A DNA stretch of 64,000 nt from JADJRG01 sp964474905 (GTDB taxonomy: Bacteria; Myxococcota_A; Polyangia; Nannocystales; Nannocystaceae). The DNA lies in contig CAYYUP010000022.1 of assembly GCA_964474905.1 (NCBI GenBank), forward strand, positions 1-64,000, written 5' to 3'. How positions within the stretch are numbered: position 1 is the first letter of the stretch; each line of letters opens with the position of its first letter. Of this stretch, positions 1 through 8,869 are shown in pieces. The notes beneath the pieces were generated by a model. That model ran no database searches. It had not been told where the DNA came from and saw nothing but the letters and a program-made list of their open reading frames with translations. The position numbers and the translations under genes were made by a program.

Positions 1-85
1 GGGTCGACGCGCGTTCCGACCTGTCTGAGAGAGTGATGCCCTCCTTGCCCGGCCTACGCCACGGCTTCTGCTTCGCCCACTACCT
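1..85. repeat. Dispersed repeat, partial copy at window edge
   Basis: The first 75 to 85 bases align by eye, with scattered mismatches, to the block starting near 3410 (shared core CTCCGACCTGTCTGA-like at 15-28 and 3425-3438, followed by a similar GC-rich stretch). The copy runs off the window edge. It carries the first GTG/ATG codons of the open frame leading into recQ, which argues that those codons are not the true start. Confidence 0.6.
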
Positions 86-140
86 TCACGGCCACAGTCC
101 TAGGCCTTCCACCGAAAACCACCACTGCCTCCGCACGCCC

Positions 141-194
141 ACAAGCCGTCCCACCCCCACAAGCCGTCCCACCCCCACAAGCCGTCCCACCAAC
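141..194. repeat. 18-bp tandem repeat, three copies
   Basis: The unit ACAAGCCGTCCCACCCCC occurs at 141-158 and 159-176, with a diverged third copy at 177-194. Read through in the recQ frame it would encode Pro-Thr-Ser-Arg repeats, unlike any RecQ N-terminus, so it is more likely upstream non-coding DNA. Confidence 0.8.
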
Positions 195-332
195 AGACCA
201 CCGTCCCTCCCCAGGGCCACCAAAAAATCACAAGCCCTCCGCAAACACCTCCGACGCCCCCACAACAAACCTGGCACGAATCCAGCATCGGCATCTTGCA
301 TCACCGACTCACCCACAGCATGCTCGCCTCCC

Positions 333-2276
333 TTGTCCGACCCGACCTACGACGGCCCTCTCGCCCAGGAGATCGAAGAGGTCCTGCAAACCGGTCTCGC
401 GCGCCTCGGCTTCGACGCCTTCCGGCCTGGCCAGCGCGAGGCCATCACGGCCGTTCTCACCGAGGGTGCGTTGCTACTGGTTGCGCCCACCGGCGGCGGC
501 AAAAGCATGACCTTTCAGTTGCCGGCCACTGTTCTGCCCGGCACGACCCTGGTCATCTCGCCGTTGATCGCACTCATGCAGGATCAGGTCGAGCAGCTGC
601 AAAAGCGGGGCGTCGCGGCCACCTATCTCGCTTCAACGCTCGACGGCTCCGAAGTTATCGCGCGCATGTCGGCGATGGCTCGCGGTGAGTACAAACTCGT
701 CTACGTCGCCCCTGAGCGCCTCTCGGCCCCTGGTTTCCACGACCTCATCCACCGGATCCAGATCCCGTTGCTCGCCATCGACGAGGCCCACTGCATCTCC
801 GAATGGGGCCACGACTTTCGCCCGGAGTACCTGCAAATCGGCGAACTCGTGCGCACTCTCGGCACCCGCGTGCTCGCCTGTACTGCCACTGCCACGCCGG
901 TTGTGCGCGACGAGATCCTCGCCCGCCTGGGGCTCAGCACCGACACCCCGCAGGTGCTCCGCGGCTTTGCCCGACCCAACCTTGCGTTGCGGGTCTCCGA
1001 GGCGGGGGATCGCAAGCATCGCAACAGCCTCGTCGACAACCAGCTCGCCCTTGCCCTGGGCGGCTCCCCGCGCGGCAACCAGGCGCCAACTGGCTCGGCG
1101 ATTGTCTACTCCCCCACCCGCAAGGCCACCGAAGAAGAGGCCACTCGCCTCGGCAAGCTCGGTTGGCGGGTCATGCCCTACCACGCCGGCCTCACCCCGG
1201 ACCGTCGCGATCGGGCCCAGCGCGCCTTCCTGGGCGGTGATCTCGACCTCGTCGTCGCCACCAACGCTTTTGGCATGGGCATCGATCGCGCCGACGTGCG
1301 GGCGGTCATTCACCTCGCGCCGCCCAGTTCGATCGAGGCCTATTACCAAGAGGTCGGCCGCGCCGGTCGCGACGGCAAAGATGCCTTTGGCCTTCTGCTC
1401 TTCACTGCCCGCGACATTGTCCTGCGCAAGCGGTTGATCCAGCGGCCCTCCGACGAGTTCAACGTCGACCCGGCGATCATCGAACACAAGTGGGGTCTTT
1501 TTCTCGAGCTGATGCGCTGGGCCGAGGGCGGCACCTGTCGCCACGACGCCATCCTCCGCTACTTCGGCGACGAGGGCGAAGAGCTCGGCGGCTGCGGTCG
1601 CTGTGACATCTGCGTGAGCCTCGATAGCGACGACGAGATCGACGACGACGAGGTCACTCTGATCGTGCGCAAGGCCCTCAGCGCGGTCGCTCGGATCCAC
1701 CGCCGCTACGGTCTCAGCGCCGCTGCCAAGCTGCTCGAGGGTGCCGACGACAAGCGCCTGCAACGCGCGGGCCTCCACAACACCCCGACCTTCGGCTGCC
1801 TCTCGGATCGCCCTGCAGAGTGGCTCACCCGTCTCTTGCGGCGCTGCGTCACTGCTGGCTGGGTTGATTTCAGCGGTGATGATCGCCCGGTCGCGGTGCT
1901 CACCGAAGCTGGTCGTCGGGTCATGAAAGCCGAACTACCCGCGCGTCTCATTTTGCCGCCGCGCAACCTCCCGGGCAGCGCCCGAAAGGGCGCTGCCCGC
2001 AGCCGCTCCAAGGGGCGCACCGCCGCACCTGCAGCCGAGCTCGACGCCGCCGCGATGGCCGTCTTCGAGGCCCTGCGATCGCACCGCTTAGAGGTCGCCA
2101 AGGCCGATGGCGTACCGCCCTACGTGGTCGCTAGCGACCGCAGCCTTCGCGACGTTGCTCTCCTCCGTCCGCGCACCCTCGATGAGCTCAAGATGGCCCA
2201 CGGCATCGGCCCCACCAAGGCTGACCGCTACGGCCTGGGACTGCTCGAAGTCGTCGCCCAAAGCCGGCGCGCCTAG
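333..2276 (+). CDS. recQ: ATP-dependent DNA helicase RecQ
   Basis: 3'-5' DNA helicase of recombination and replication-fork repair. The frame is open from 33; numbered from there, Walker A APTGGGKS lies at 151-158 and DEAH at 250-253 within DEAHCISEWGHDFRP. Helicase motif VI (YYQEVGRAGRDG) follows, then a RecQ zinc-binding Cys cluster (CRHDAI...CGRCDIC, about 505-530), a winged-helix region and a C-terminal HRDC domain. The start is uncertain. The first 100 codons are low-complexity Pro/Arg/Thr sequence from a dispersed and a tandem repeat, so I chose the TTG at 333, giving 647 aa, close to E. coli RecQ (609 aa). GTG 33 or ATG 36 would give 746-747 aa. No operon partner is evident; the next gene begins 225 bp downstream. 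Family assignment is very secure; the start is not. Confidence 0.93.
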   Translation: MSDPTYDGPLAQEIEEVLQTGLARLGFDAFRPGQREAITAVLTEGALLLVAPTGGGKSMTFQLPATVLPGTTLVISPLIALMQDQVEQLQKRGVAATYLASTLDGSEVIARMSAMARGEYKLVYVAPERLSAPGFHDLIHRIQIPLLAIDEAHCISEWGHDFRPEYLQIGELVRTLGTRVLACTATATPVVRDEILARLGLSTDTPQVLRGFARPNLALRVSEAGDRKHRNSLVDNQLALALGGSPRGNQAPTGSAIVYSPTRKATEEEATRLGKLGWRVMPYHAGLTPDRRDRAQRAFLGGDLDLVVATNAFGMGIDRADVRAVIHLAPPSSIEAYYQEVGRAGRDGKDAFGLLLFTARDIVLRKRLIQRPSDEFNVDPAIIEHKWGLFLELMRWAEGGTCRHDAILRYFGDEGEELGGCGRCDICVSLDSDDEIDDDEVTLIVRKALSAVARIHRRYGLSAAAKLLEGADDKRLQRAGLHNTPTFGCLSDRPAEWLTRLLRRCVTAGWVDFSGDDRPVAVLTEAGRRVMKAELPARLILPPRNLPGSARKGAARSRSKGRTAAPAAELDAAAMAVFEALRSHRLEVAKADGVPPYVVASDRSLRDVALLRPRTLDELKMAHGIGPTKADRYGLGLLEVVAQSRRA

Positions 2277-2501
2277 CCCAAACAGCGCTGCGATCACCAG
2301 CAGCCGCGATCAACCCTCCAGCCCAGAGAAGCACCGGCAGAGAACAACCGCTCACACATCTCGCAGACACCTGCTTGCGCACTGGCGAACAAGCCCCTGA
2401 CAACGACCTGTGCACCCCGCCAACAAGCGCCCGCTTGCCTGTCGACAGGTACCCAAGGCTCACCGCGCCACTCCGGGCGAAAGTGCCAAATTCGGCCAAA
2501 A

Positions 2502-3188
2502 ATGACCGTAGCAGCCTCTTTTGCCGTCGTGATACGTAGATCTACCCCCCTGCGTTCGATGAGCGGTGCAGTCGAGATTCCAGCCACGCGAATCCTCTTG
2601 ATTCGGCACGGGCATTACGAGCGAGTCGGTGACCTCGGTGACACGGTTTGGGATCTCACTGCGCTAGGTCGAAGGCAGGCTGCCCGGACCGGTCGCCGTT
2701 TAGGTCAGCTTCTCGACATCCACGACCCTACTTTTGAGGGAATTTTCGCCAGCCCCTGGCCGCGCGCCCGGCAAACTGCCGAGATCAGCGCTCGCGAAAT
2801 GGGCAGCGAGCGGGTGACGATCAAGCCTTACCTGCACGAGTCCGTGCCGTTGGTCGACGCCTCCTTCTCCCGGGACTTTGGCGCTGCCCATGGTCTACCG
2901 CTGACCACCCCAGAGAACCACGCCAACACCGTCCGCCAGGTCGCCCGGGTCCGAGATCGTTTCTTCCACCCCGCGCGCAAGCTGACCACTTACCTAATTT
3001 TCACCCACGGAAACCTAATCCGTTACCTCGTCGCCGGCACGCTTCACCTGCCCCTAGAGGCATGGGGTCGTCTCGACTGCTCACACTGCGGAATCACCGA
3101 AATAAAGGTATTTTCCGACGGTTTTGAGGCTCTCGTACATTACAACGACACCGGCCACCTACCGGCCTCGATGCTGACAAATACCTAG
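2502..3188 (+). CDS. Histidine phosphatase family protein (phosphoglycerate mutase-like)
   Basis: Branch-1 histidine phosphatase superfamily. The catalytic RHG motif lies near the N-terminus (ILLIRHGHYERVGD). LTALGRRQA, ASPWPRARQTAE and the second catalytic histidine (FTHGNLIRYLV) follow in the usual order. The C-terminal YNDTGHLP is typical of PGAM5-like and broad-specificity phosphatases rather than glycolytic mutases, so a phosphoprotein or small phosphoester is a likelier substrate than phosphoglycerate (inference). An internal ATG at 2559 starts only about 10 residues before the domain and would give 209 aa. No strong ribosome binding site settles the choice. Apparently monocistronic, between recQ and a repeat block. 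Confidence 0.88.
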   Translation: MTVAASFAVVIRRSTPLRSMSGAVEIPATRILLIRHGHYERVGDLGDTVWDLTALGRRQAARTGRRLGQLLDIHDPTFEGIFASPWPRARQTAEISAREMGSERVTIKPYLHESVPLVDASFSRDFGAAHGLPLTTPENHANTVRQVARVRDRFFHPARKLTTYLIFTHGNLIRYLVAGTLHLPLEAWGRLDCSHCGITEIKVFSDGFEALVHYNDTGHLPASMLTNT

Positions 3189-3731
3189 CCCCTCCGAACA
3201 TGTCCCATCAAACATACTCCTAGTACGACACCCCAGCCCTCTTCCCCAGCTCCCGACGTACGCCTTACAGGACGCGCCCCCCAAGGCACCGCCCTGACCA
3301 CCACCCCAGCCCCCACACGCCGGCTCCCGACTAACGGCATGGAGGACGTAATGCTGGGACGGGCGAGGAGGGCCCCGCGAATGAGTCTAGGATGTGCATC
3401 GACCCCTTTAGGGGGCGACGCGCACTCCGACCTGTCTGAAAGAGTGGGGCCCTCCTCGGCCGGCCTCCAACACGGCCTCCGCCTCTCCCCCAGCCCCCAC
3501 ACACCGGCTCCCGACTAACGGCATGGAGGACGTAATGCTGGGACGGGCGAGGAGGGCCNNNNNNNNNNNNNNNNNNNNNNNNNNNNNNNNNNNNNNNNNN
3601 NNNNNNNNNNNNNNNNNNNNNNNNNNNNNNNNNNNNNNNNNNNNNNNNNNNNNNNNNNCCAACACGGCCTCCGCCTCTCCCCCAACACGGCCTCCGCCTC
3701 TCCCCCAACACGGCCTCCGCCTCTCCCCCAG
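3189..3731. repeat. Gene-free repeat block containing assembly gap 1
   Basis: No gene is supported here. A 70-bp segment at 3305-3374 recurs at 3489-3558 with one mismatch (spacing 184 bp). The second copy runs straight into 100 N at 3559-3658. After the gap the 23-bp unit CCAACACGGCCTCCGCCTCTCCC occurs about three times in tandem (from 3659), and one copy lies at 3466-3488. The segment near 3410-3490 also resembles positions 1-85. Short open frames on both strands repeat the same peptides and include the N run, so they are artefacts of the repeat. The gap most likely hides further repeat copies. Confidence 0.85.
3559..3658. other. Assembly gap (100 N)
   Basis: Run of exactly 100 N, a scaffolding placeholder whose real length is unknown. 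It is flanked on both sides by copies of the local repeat. Confidence 0.98.
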
Positions 3732-4694
3732 CTAGCTCGCAGTCTCCCCTTGAGCACCCAAAGCCGCGTGCAACTCCGCCTTGAGCGCACCGATGAGTGC
3801 CTCATCTTTCACATCGATCGGCGGCGTCGTGTCGTACGACTCGTAAAAAATGCTCGCCGGCAGCTCATCGGGAACCTCGAGCGCCCGCCGCAGCTTGCGG
3901 TTATCGGGGACAAAGCCGCGTCCCAAGAGCCGCTTGATCGTCGAGCCGATCGTGCCCTCGAGCCCGCAGATCAGAATCTGAACTCGACTCGGGATCATGC
4001 CGCCAGCACCCAATCCAAGGCTCTCCTCAAAGGCCTCGATCTCGGAAGCCAAGAAAAAGCTCTCGGCCCGTCCGGCGTGCCCTTGCCAGCCATCGGGATC
4101 GCGATTCGCCCGGCTCACGGTCGGCAAGTAGTGCAGGCCAGTCTTCTCCGCGAGTGTACGCAGCTCCTCGATGTAGCCGAGATCCGCGGAGTAGGAGACC
4201 CCGTGGATGATCGCCAGATCCGCCTGCGAACGATCGGGCTCGTTGATAAAACGCGAGCGGGCGATACAGAGAAAAGGCGCGAGCCCAGTTCCGGCGGCGA
4301 CCATTACCTTGAGCCGCGGATCATCGTCACCGCAGGTACCCGAGAGCGTGAATTTACCGGTCGCCCGAGTCCGCGCGTACATACGCGCCCCTGGCTGGAT
4401 ATTCCAGAGAAGGTGCGTAAAGGGGTTGTTGGACTCTGGCTTCTCGACAAAGCGGATGTAAAATTCGATCAGATCCCGCCGTTCGGGAGCCGAGGCGATC
4501 GACATGGGTCGCTGCACGCCGCCGAGTTCGGGCACGCCCTCGTTGTTGAGGCCGAGCACCATGTACTGACCCGGCACAAACCATGCGCCATCACCGGACA
4601 GCGGCACGTCGGGGCGGATGCGAAAGACCGCGAGCAGCGGCGTGATGTCCTCACGCTCGACGAGCGTCGCGTTGTACTCCAGCGTCTTGGCCAT
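3732..4694 (-). CDS. Ferredoxin-NADP(+) reductase family flavoprotein
   Basis: FAD-dependent reductase passing electrons between NAD(P)H and ferredoxin or flavodoxin. From the preferred ATG at 4694 (320 aa) the protein has an N-terminal FAD-binding beta-barrel with RPMSIASAP at 62-70 (the RxxS flavin motif) preceded by PGQYMVLGL. The NAD(P)-binding lobe has AAGTGLAP at 133-140, and a late LICGLEG segment resembles the usual pyridine-nucleotide region. An in-frame ATG at 4712 would add six residues. Length fits bacterial FNRs (about 250-330 aa). The 3' end abuts the repeat block. It could reduce ferredoxin for the cytochrome P450 or radical SAM enzyme 40 kb away, but nothing in the sequence links them. 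Confidence 0.87.
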   Translation of the reverse strand: MAKTLEYNATLVEREDITPLLAVFRIRPDVPLSGDGAWFVPGQYMVLGLNNEGVPELGGVQRPMSIASAPERRDLIEFYIRFVEKPESNNPFTHLLWNIQPGARMYARTRATGKFTLSGTCGDDDPRLKVMVAAGTGLAPFLCIARSRFINEPDRSQADLAIIHGVSYSADLGYIEELRTLAEKTGLHYLPTVSRANRDPDGWQGHAGRAESFFLASEIEAFEESLGLGAGGMIPSRVQILICGLEGTIGSTIKRLLGRGFVPDNRKLRRALEVPDELPASIFYESYDTTPPIDVKDEALIGALKAELHAALGAQGETAS

Positions 4695-4926
4695 GGTGGG
4701 CAGTCTAGCCAAAGCTCGCCGCCGCGGTCATCTATCGCAGCGCTCTTCGGCCTCGAGACCGAGCTCCTCTTGCCTCCTCCCTGAGATCGCAGATTCTCCG
4801 CAGGCTTGCCAAAATCGACCGCCCTCGCCTATCTCCGCTCGACCACCGACCCAGAACGAGCCGCCCCCAGCCCCCTGGTCTTCAGATGAGCGGAGAGGAT
4901 CCCCCCGCACAGAGGACGTGGCGAAC

Positions 4927-5901
4927 TCAGGATCCGCGGACCTCTGAGCCGGGCGATCGCCGCAGACGATGCGCCACCCAGGTCAGGAGTCGGCTCGCCT
5001 CATCCGGCCGCAGGAACGCGAGATACGAACCGAGCATCAGCGGCGTAAACCACACGACGTAGAGCATGCTCTGAATAGCGCAATGCATCGCCACTCCGAA
5101 GCCCAGAAAGGCCAGACGAAGGTCGGGAATCCGCCGTCGACCGCTGGCCTCGCGGATCCAATGCAGAAGCACAAAGCCGCCAAAGGCGACCTCCCAAACC
5201 AGCACCGCCCAGGTCATCGGCCGCAGAATATAGGGCTGAATCGCCGCCAAAAAACCACTAGCGGCAAAATGGCGGTTGTAGGGATTGACCAGCGAATAGT
5301 AGATCGCCGTGCCCTCTTTCCAGGTCTCGCCAGTCTTGAGCAGACCCGTACCGGTGTAGACCACCGCGATCTGCAGCTGCAAGAGACGGCGACACCAGAT
5401 CGGCACAGGCCCGCCCTTACCCCGCCAGCGCGCGTCGAGTGAGAGCCCGCGGCCGCTCGGCATCAGCGCGAGCCAGAGGGCGAGCGCGCTCAGCAGATTA
5501 TCGGGCATCGAGTAGAGAAGCGGGTTGCGACCGACCATCGACAGCCACACGGCGACCGCGACCAAGGCCGCCGGCCGGGTGAAGAGCCCCACCAACCAAA
5601 GCAGATGCGCGACCAGCCCGAGGGCAAAGATCGCTCGCACAGCCGCCGTCGACTCGACCACAAAGAAGATCGACAGGCGCCCTGGAAAGGCCTGCTTTGC
5701 CCACTCGCCGAAGAGCGGCGAGGCCTCCGAGAAGTACTCGGCGACAGCGCCGACATGGGCGAGCATGTTGGCGGTAAAGATTGCGACCAGCACCACGCGC
5801 AGCAGCCCGAGCGCAGTCGGATCTTCGCGCCCGAGCAGCGCGCGATCGACAAAGCGACGCCAATGCCCCTGCGGCGGCCCTACCTCAATCTCGCTCGCCA
5901 T
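4927..5901 (-). CDS. HTTM domain multi-pass membrane protein
   Basis: 324-aa integral membrane protein of the HTTM (horizontally transferred transmembrane, vitamin-K carboxylase-like) family. At least six hydrophobic segments are visible. Family-like features are TALGLLRVVL near the N-terminus, SMPDNLLSALALWLALMP, and the polar cluster YTGTGLLKTGETWKEGTA. Whether these proteins have carboxylase activity is unknown. It is the last of three overlapping minus-strand genes: its start overlaps the upstream 206-aa gene by 17 bp, and that gene overlaps the metalloprotease gene by 46 bp, suggesting one transcript and coupled translation. A related small-protein/HTTM-like pair lies at 60839-62280. Confidence 0.8.
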   Translation of the reverse strand: MASEIEVGPPQGHWRRFVDRALLGREDPTALGLLRVVLVAIFTANMLAHVGAVAEYFSEASPLFGEWAKQAFPGRLSIFFVVESTAAVRAIFALGLVAHLLWLVGLFTRPAALVAVAVWLSMVGRNPLLYSMPDNLLSALALWLALMPSGRGLSLDARWRGKGGPVPIWCRRLLQLQIAVVYTGTGLLKTGETWKEGTAIYYSLVNPYNRHFAASGFLAAIQPYILRPMTWAVLVWEVAFGGFVLLHWIREASGRRRIPDLRLAFLGFGVAMHCAIQSMLYVVWFTPLMLGSYLAFLRPDEASRLLTWVAHRLRRSPGSEVRGS

Positions 5902-6505
5902 GACGGTACTTGTCCTCCTGGATCATCTTTTGGATCGGCGGGTATGCACAGTCGATCCGCTGGACCGGCAAGCGGATCACCGGCCCGAGATCCGGGGCTC
6001 CCTTGCGGACCGCATCGGGGTGGGTAAAACCTCGGCTAAGCCTGTCGACATGCAGAATTCGCGGCGGGTCCTCGCTGCGCCTCGCCTCTCGGATACATAT
6101 CGATTTGACGTACCAAGTGCGCCGTAAATTGCCGCCTTTTTTCTTAGAAATCGCCGCGTAAAACGCCCAAATATCGCTTCTTCGCTTGTCCCAAACCCAT
6201 TTTGTGCCCCACCCGCGATCGGCCGCCTGCGCCTCCTCGAGCGCCTCCTCCGTGCCGTCTAGGTGGCGGCCGCGAACGCTGATATAAGCCAGCCCGCGCT
6301 GCGGATTGGGGGCGTACATCGCCCAGCGCTGGGACAGACTAACGCGTTTGGTCAGGGCGACAAGCTCGCGGCTGAGATCGCTTTGCCAGGATCCCGGTAG
6401 CGCTGGCACGACGATCAACGCCGCCAAGAAGAGCGCCCAGCTAGCCTCTGCGAAGCGCCTTAATCTGGAACCCGCCCCCAAGCCTGTCTCCTCCGCCTGC
6501 GCCAA
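5885..6505 (-). CDS. Small membrane-anchored protein, probable HTTM partner
   Basis: 206-aa protein of unknown function. One N-terminal transmembrane segment (WALFLAALIVVPALPG) is followed by SLSQRWAMYAPNPQRG and a soluble domain rich in Arg/Trp that would lie outside the inner membrane. An internal cysteine (KSICIRE) and a late one (DCAYPP) are present. The start overlaps the protease gene by 46 bp; the first later ATG would remove the membrane segment, so I keep 6505. Genes of this shape often sit beside HTTM genes (general knowledge), and this one overlaps the HTTM start. The pair at 60839 and 61312 repeats the arrangement. Confidence 0.65.
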   Translation of the reverse strand: MAQAEETGLGAGSRLRRFAEASWALFLAALIVVPALPGSWQSDLSRELVALTKRVSLSQRWAMYAPNPQRGLAYISVRGRHLDGTEEALEEAQAADRGWGTKWVWDKRRSDIWAFYAAISKKKGGNLRRTWYVKSICIREARRSEDPPRILHVDRLSRGFTHPDAVRKGAPDLGPVIRLPVQRIDCAYPPIQKMIQEDKYRHGERD

Positions 6506-8784
6506 AGCGGCAGTGTACAGAGCAACATCAACGCCGTCGATCCCAGGGCCGCCTCGGCGGATCCCGTAGCTCGGCAGGCGCAGGCCGTCACCGGCTCGCT
6601 GCTCTCGATGATGTCCCCAGATTCAGATGAGTCCGAATCTGAATCCGACTCGCTCTCGCTCTCGCTCTCGCCTGCACCGGGGAATGAACCGTGATCGAGA
6701 AGCTGAGGATCAATGCTGATCACCGACACCGAACCGGCGACCGCCTCGTTCTTGAGAACGTTGACCAGGGTCACCCAAACAACCTCGCCCGGGTGAAAGC
6801 CGCGGATGATCAGTTGGTTTTCGGAGCCCGTCACCAAGCTCGCAGCCCGCTCGATATCCCAATCGCCGCGGACCTGGATGATCTCGTCGACGTCGCTCTT
6901 ATCGTCGGGATCGCCAGCGCCCTCGACCTCAGTGAGATCGAACTCAAACTCGATCGGTGAGTCCTCGCGCTTGATCAAAACTAGCGCCCCGACCGGATTG
7001 GTATTGGGGTTGCCGGTCGAGGTGCCCCGGGGCGAGAGGCGGAAGCGCACGATGATGTTGTCGCTGCCCTCGGGCACCTCGTGGCGCAGCTGCATCGGTC
7101 CCGGATAAAAAGGAGTGACCGCAGCAGCCTTGCCGCGCAGATACATCGTCCGCCCAGAGCCGACTTTCTTGGGATCGGTGATCAGTCGCGGGCAGTCGTA
7201 GAGGCCGCGCCCATCAAAGGCGCGGATCAGGTGCTGGATGTCGACGTCGTCCCACTCACCGACACCACGGCGCTCCTCGGCGACCTCGAAGAGGGTGTGC
7301 GCGGCGGTCTCGAGATCAGAGTCGGGCGGCAGGCGCATCAACATCTCGATGAACGCCTGATCCATCTTTTCGCCGCCGATCCGCTTGCGACTCGCCCAGA
7401 GCGCGGCCATGAAGGGCTCACCGTCGTTGTGCACCTGACCGACGGTATTGGCGGGGCAAGTTTTGGTATTTTCGCCGGTGCGGATGTAGGCGCGGCCGTA
7501 GGTCGCCCAAAAGCGTGCCACGTAATCACCGAGTTCGGGCTGGCCCGTGATCATCAGCGAAAAGTAGTCGGCAAAGGCCTCGTTGAGCCCGCCTGCATCG
7601 ACCAGCGACGCGTCGGATCGCAGGCGCCGCTTGGACAGCCCCGCCGGGGTCAAGTGCGAGACCATGCCGTGACCCAGTTCGTGGTAGACGACGTCGCCGT
7701 CGTAGCCAAAATCCACCCCGGATCCCTGACCAAAGATCATCGTTGGACCTTTCTCGGGATCGCATTGGTTGGTGTAGTAGGCGTTGTTGAGGGGCCCGTA
7801 GTCGAGATCTGGGTACGTCTGCGAGATCTTCGAATAGCGGTAGTTCGAGAGCATCGACGAGAACTCGCACTTGAAGGTCTCGACGCCAAGACCGGCCATA
7901 TGGTCGAGGAATTTTTCGGCGTGGTAGTACATCGAGACCTCGGCGTAGAGGTCGTCGCCAAGGATGTTCTCTTCGGGGTATTTGACGTCCGGGATCGGCA
8001 CGAAAAAGTCCCCGTTCTCGTCTGAGAACGCTGCGTGCACCGCGTAGCACTCGCCCTCGTCCCACCACGGAGAGATGTCCTCTTCGTTTTCGGGGGCCTC
8101 GAGCGTGCAGTTAAAGGCCTGTACGCGCTCGCCTATCAGCGGCTCGCCGGGGCCCATTGCGTGCACACCCGAAAGCTCGGTGATGATCGTCACCGGTGTA
8201 TGCGCGGGGTTGTAAGGAAATACCTCGGCCTTGGACGCTCGCACCTGCTCCACTTCGTCGAGTACAACGCCGGAAAACGCCGAGACCCAGATCGTCTTCA
8301 TGCTCGGCTCGGGGCTCAGCACTAGCGGCAGATCGACCTCCCAAGCGAGCACCGGCGACTCTAGGATCAGGCGGTAGACCAGACGCGATCCTTGGATCGC
8401 CTTATTTGTAGAACGGCCATCTAAACCATGTTCTAGGGCGATTTCGCGGGCCTCGGCCTCGCTTACCGTCGCCTCTTCGGGGACGAGCTGTGGGGCCTTT
8501 GTCGGCGTGCTCTGGGCGACCACCCGGCGCACACCTTGGGGATCGACGACGGCGGTCTCGAATGCGCCGCTTACAGGGATGCCGTGGAGGTGAATTGTAC
8601 TTTGCTCGATCATCCCGCGGAGCGAAGAGAGCGGCAACTGCCGGGCCTGCACACGATCGAGAACCAACCCCGGAGGGGATGCACTCGCGCTCGTCGACAG
8701 GCCACCGAGCCCCGCAGCCAAAGCCAAGCCCAGGACCAAGCCTAGGCCTGTACCGTTGAGCTGAGATCGTCGAAGGGCGCGCAT
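6460..8784 (-). CDS. Secreted M4/M36-type zinc metalloprotease with MYXO-CTERM-like tail
   Basis: Gluzincin endopeptidase, 774 aa from ATG 8784. That start is chosen over 9075 because a signal peptide follows at once (LGLVLGLALAAGLGGLSTSASA) and the extra 97 codons would overlap the divergent dacB-like gene. An FTP/PepSY-like propeptide region (about 105-180) precedes the catalytic part. The zinc motif HELGH is at 368-372 and the third ligand is in GGLNEAFAD (Glu near 402). The C-terminus has an acidic ESESESDSDSDSS linker, then CACRATG, a hydrophobic helix and RRRRR, as in MYXO-CTERM sorting signals, so the protein is probably anchored in the envelope or processed there. First gene of a three-gene overlapping run. 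Confidence 0.88.
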   Translation of the reverse strand: MRALRRSQLNGTGLGLVLGLALAAGLGGLSTSASASPPGLVLDRVQARQLPLSSLRGMIEQSTIHLHGIPVSGAFETAVVDPQGVRRVVAQSTPTKAPQLVPEEATVSEAEAREIALEHGLDGRSTNKAIQGSRLVYRLILESPVLAWEVDLPLVLSPEPSMKTIWVSAFSGVVLDEVEQVRASKAEVFPYNPAHTPVTIITELSGVHAMGPGEPLIGERVQAFNCTLEAPENEEDISPWWDEGECYAVHAAFSDENGDFFVPIPDVKYPEENILGDDLYAEVSMYYHAEKFLDHMAGLGVETFKCEFSSMLSNYRYSKISQTYPDLDYGPLNNAYYTNQCDPEKGPTMIFGQGSGVDFGYDGDVVYHELGHGMVSHLTPAGLSKRRLRSDASLVDAGGLNEAFADYFSLMITGQPELGDYVARFWATYGRAYIRTGENTKTCPANTVGQVHNDGEPFMAALWASRKRIGGEKMDQAFIEMLMRLPPDSDLETAAHTLFEVAEERRGVGEWDDVDIQHLIRAFDGRGLYDCPRLITDPKKVGSGRTMYLRGKAAAVTPFYPGPMQLRHEVPEGSDNIIVRFRLSPRGTSTGNPNTNPVGALVLIKREDSPIEFEFDLTEVEGAGDPDDKSDVDEIIQVRGDWDIERAASLVTGSENQLIIRGFHPGEVVWVTLVNVLKNEAVAGSVSVISIDPQLLDHGSFPGAGESESESESDSDSDSSESGDIIESSEPVTACACRATGSAEAALGSTALMLLCTLPLWRRRRRQAWGRVPD
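6640..6673. repeat. Short in-frame CTCTCG/TCTGAA repeat coding an acidic linker
   Basis: Repeated CTCGCT/CTCGCTCTCG hexamers encode alternating Ser-Glu and Ser-Asp next to the MYXO-CTERM-like tail of the protease. Units are multiples of three bases, so slippage would change linker length without breaking the frame. Confidence 0.7.
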
Positions 8785-8869
8785 CGCCGCTAGTTTACTC
8801 CAATAACGCTGTCCGCTGAGCGACCTCGAGATCTGACGTCCGCGGCCCGAAGCGGTACCCTGCGGGCCC
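8785..8869. promoter_or_regulatory. Divergent promoter region, protease and dacB-like gene
   Basis: 85 bp separate the start codons of two divergently transcribed exported-protein genes, so promoters for both must lie here or slightly inside the coding regions. I could not identify convincing -35/-10 boxes by eye. Confidence 0.4.

Noticed and set aside
633..1778. 381-aa minus-strand frame over recQ
   Set aside because: Antisense to conserved helicase motifs; typical shadow frame in GC-rich DNA.
3185..3805. Short open frames across gap 1
   Set aside because: They include the N run or only repeat DNA and have no independent support.
7081..8025. 314-aa plus-strand frame inside the metalloprotease
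   Set aside because: Antisense to the HELGH and NEAFAD region; no recognisable domain.
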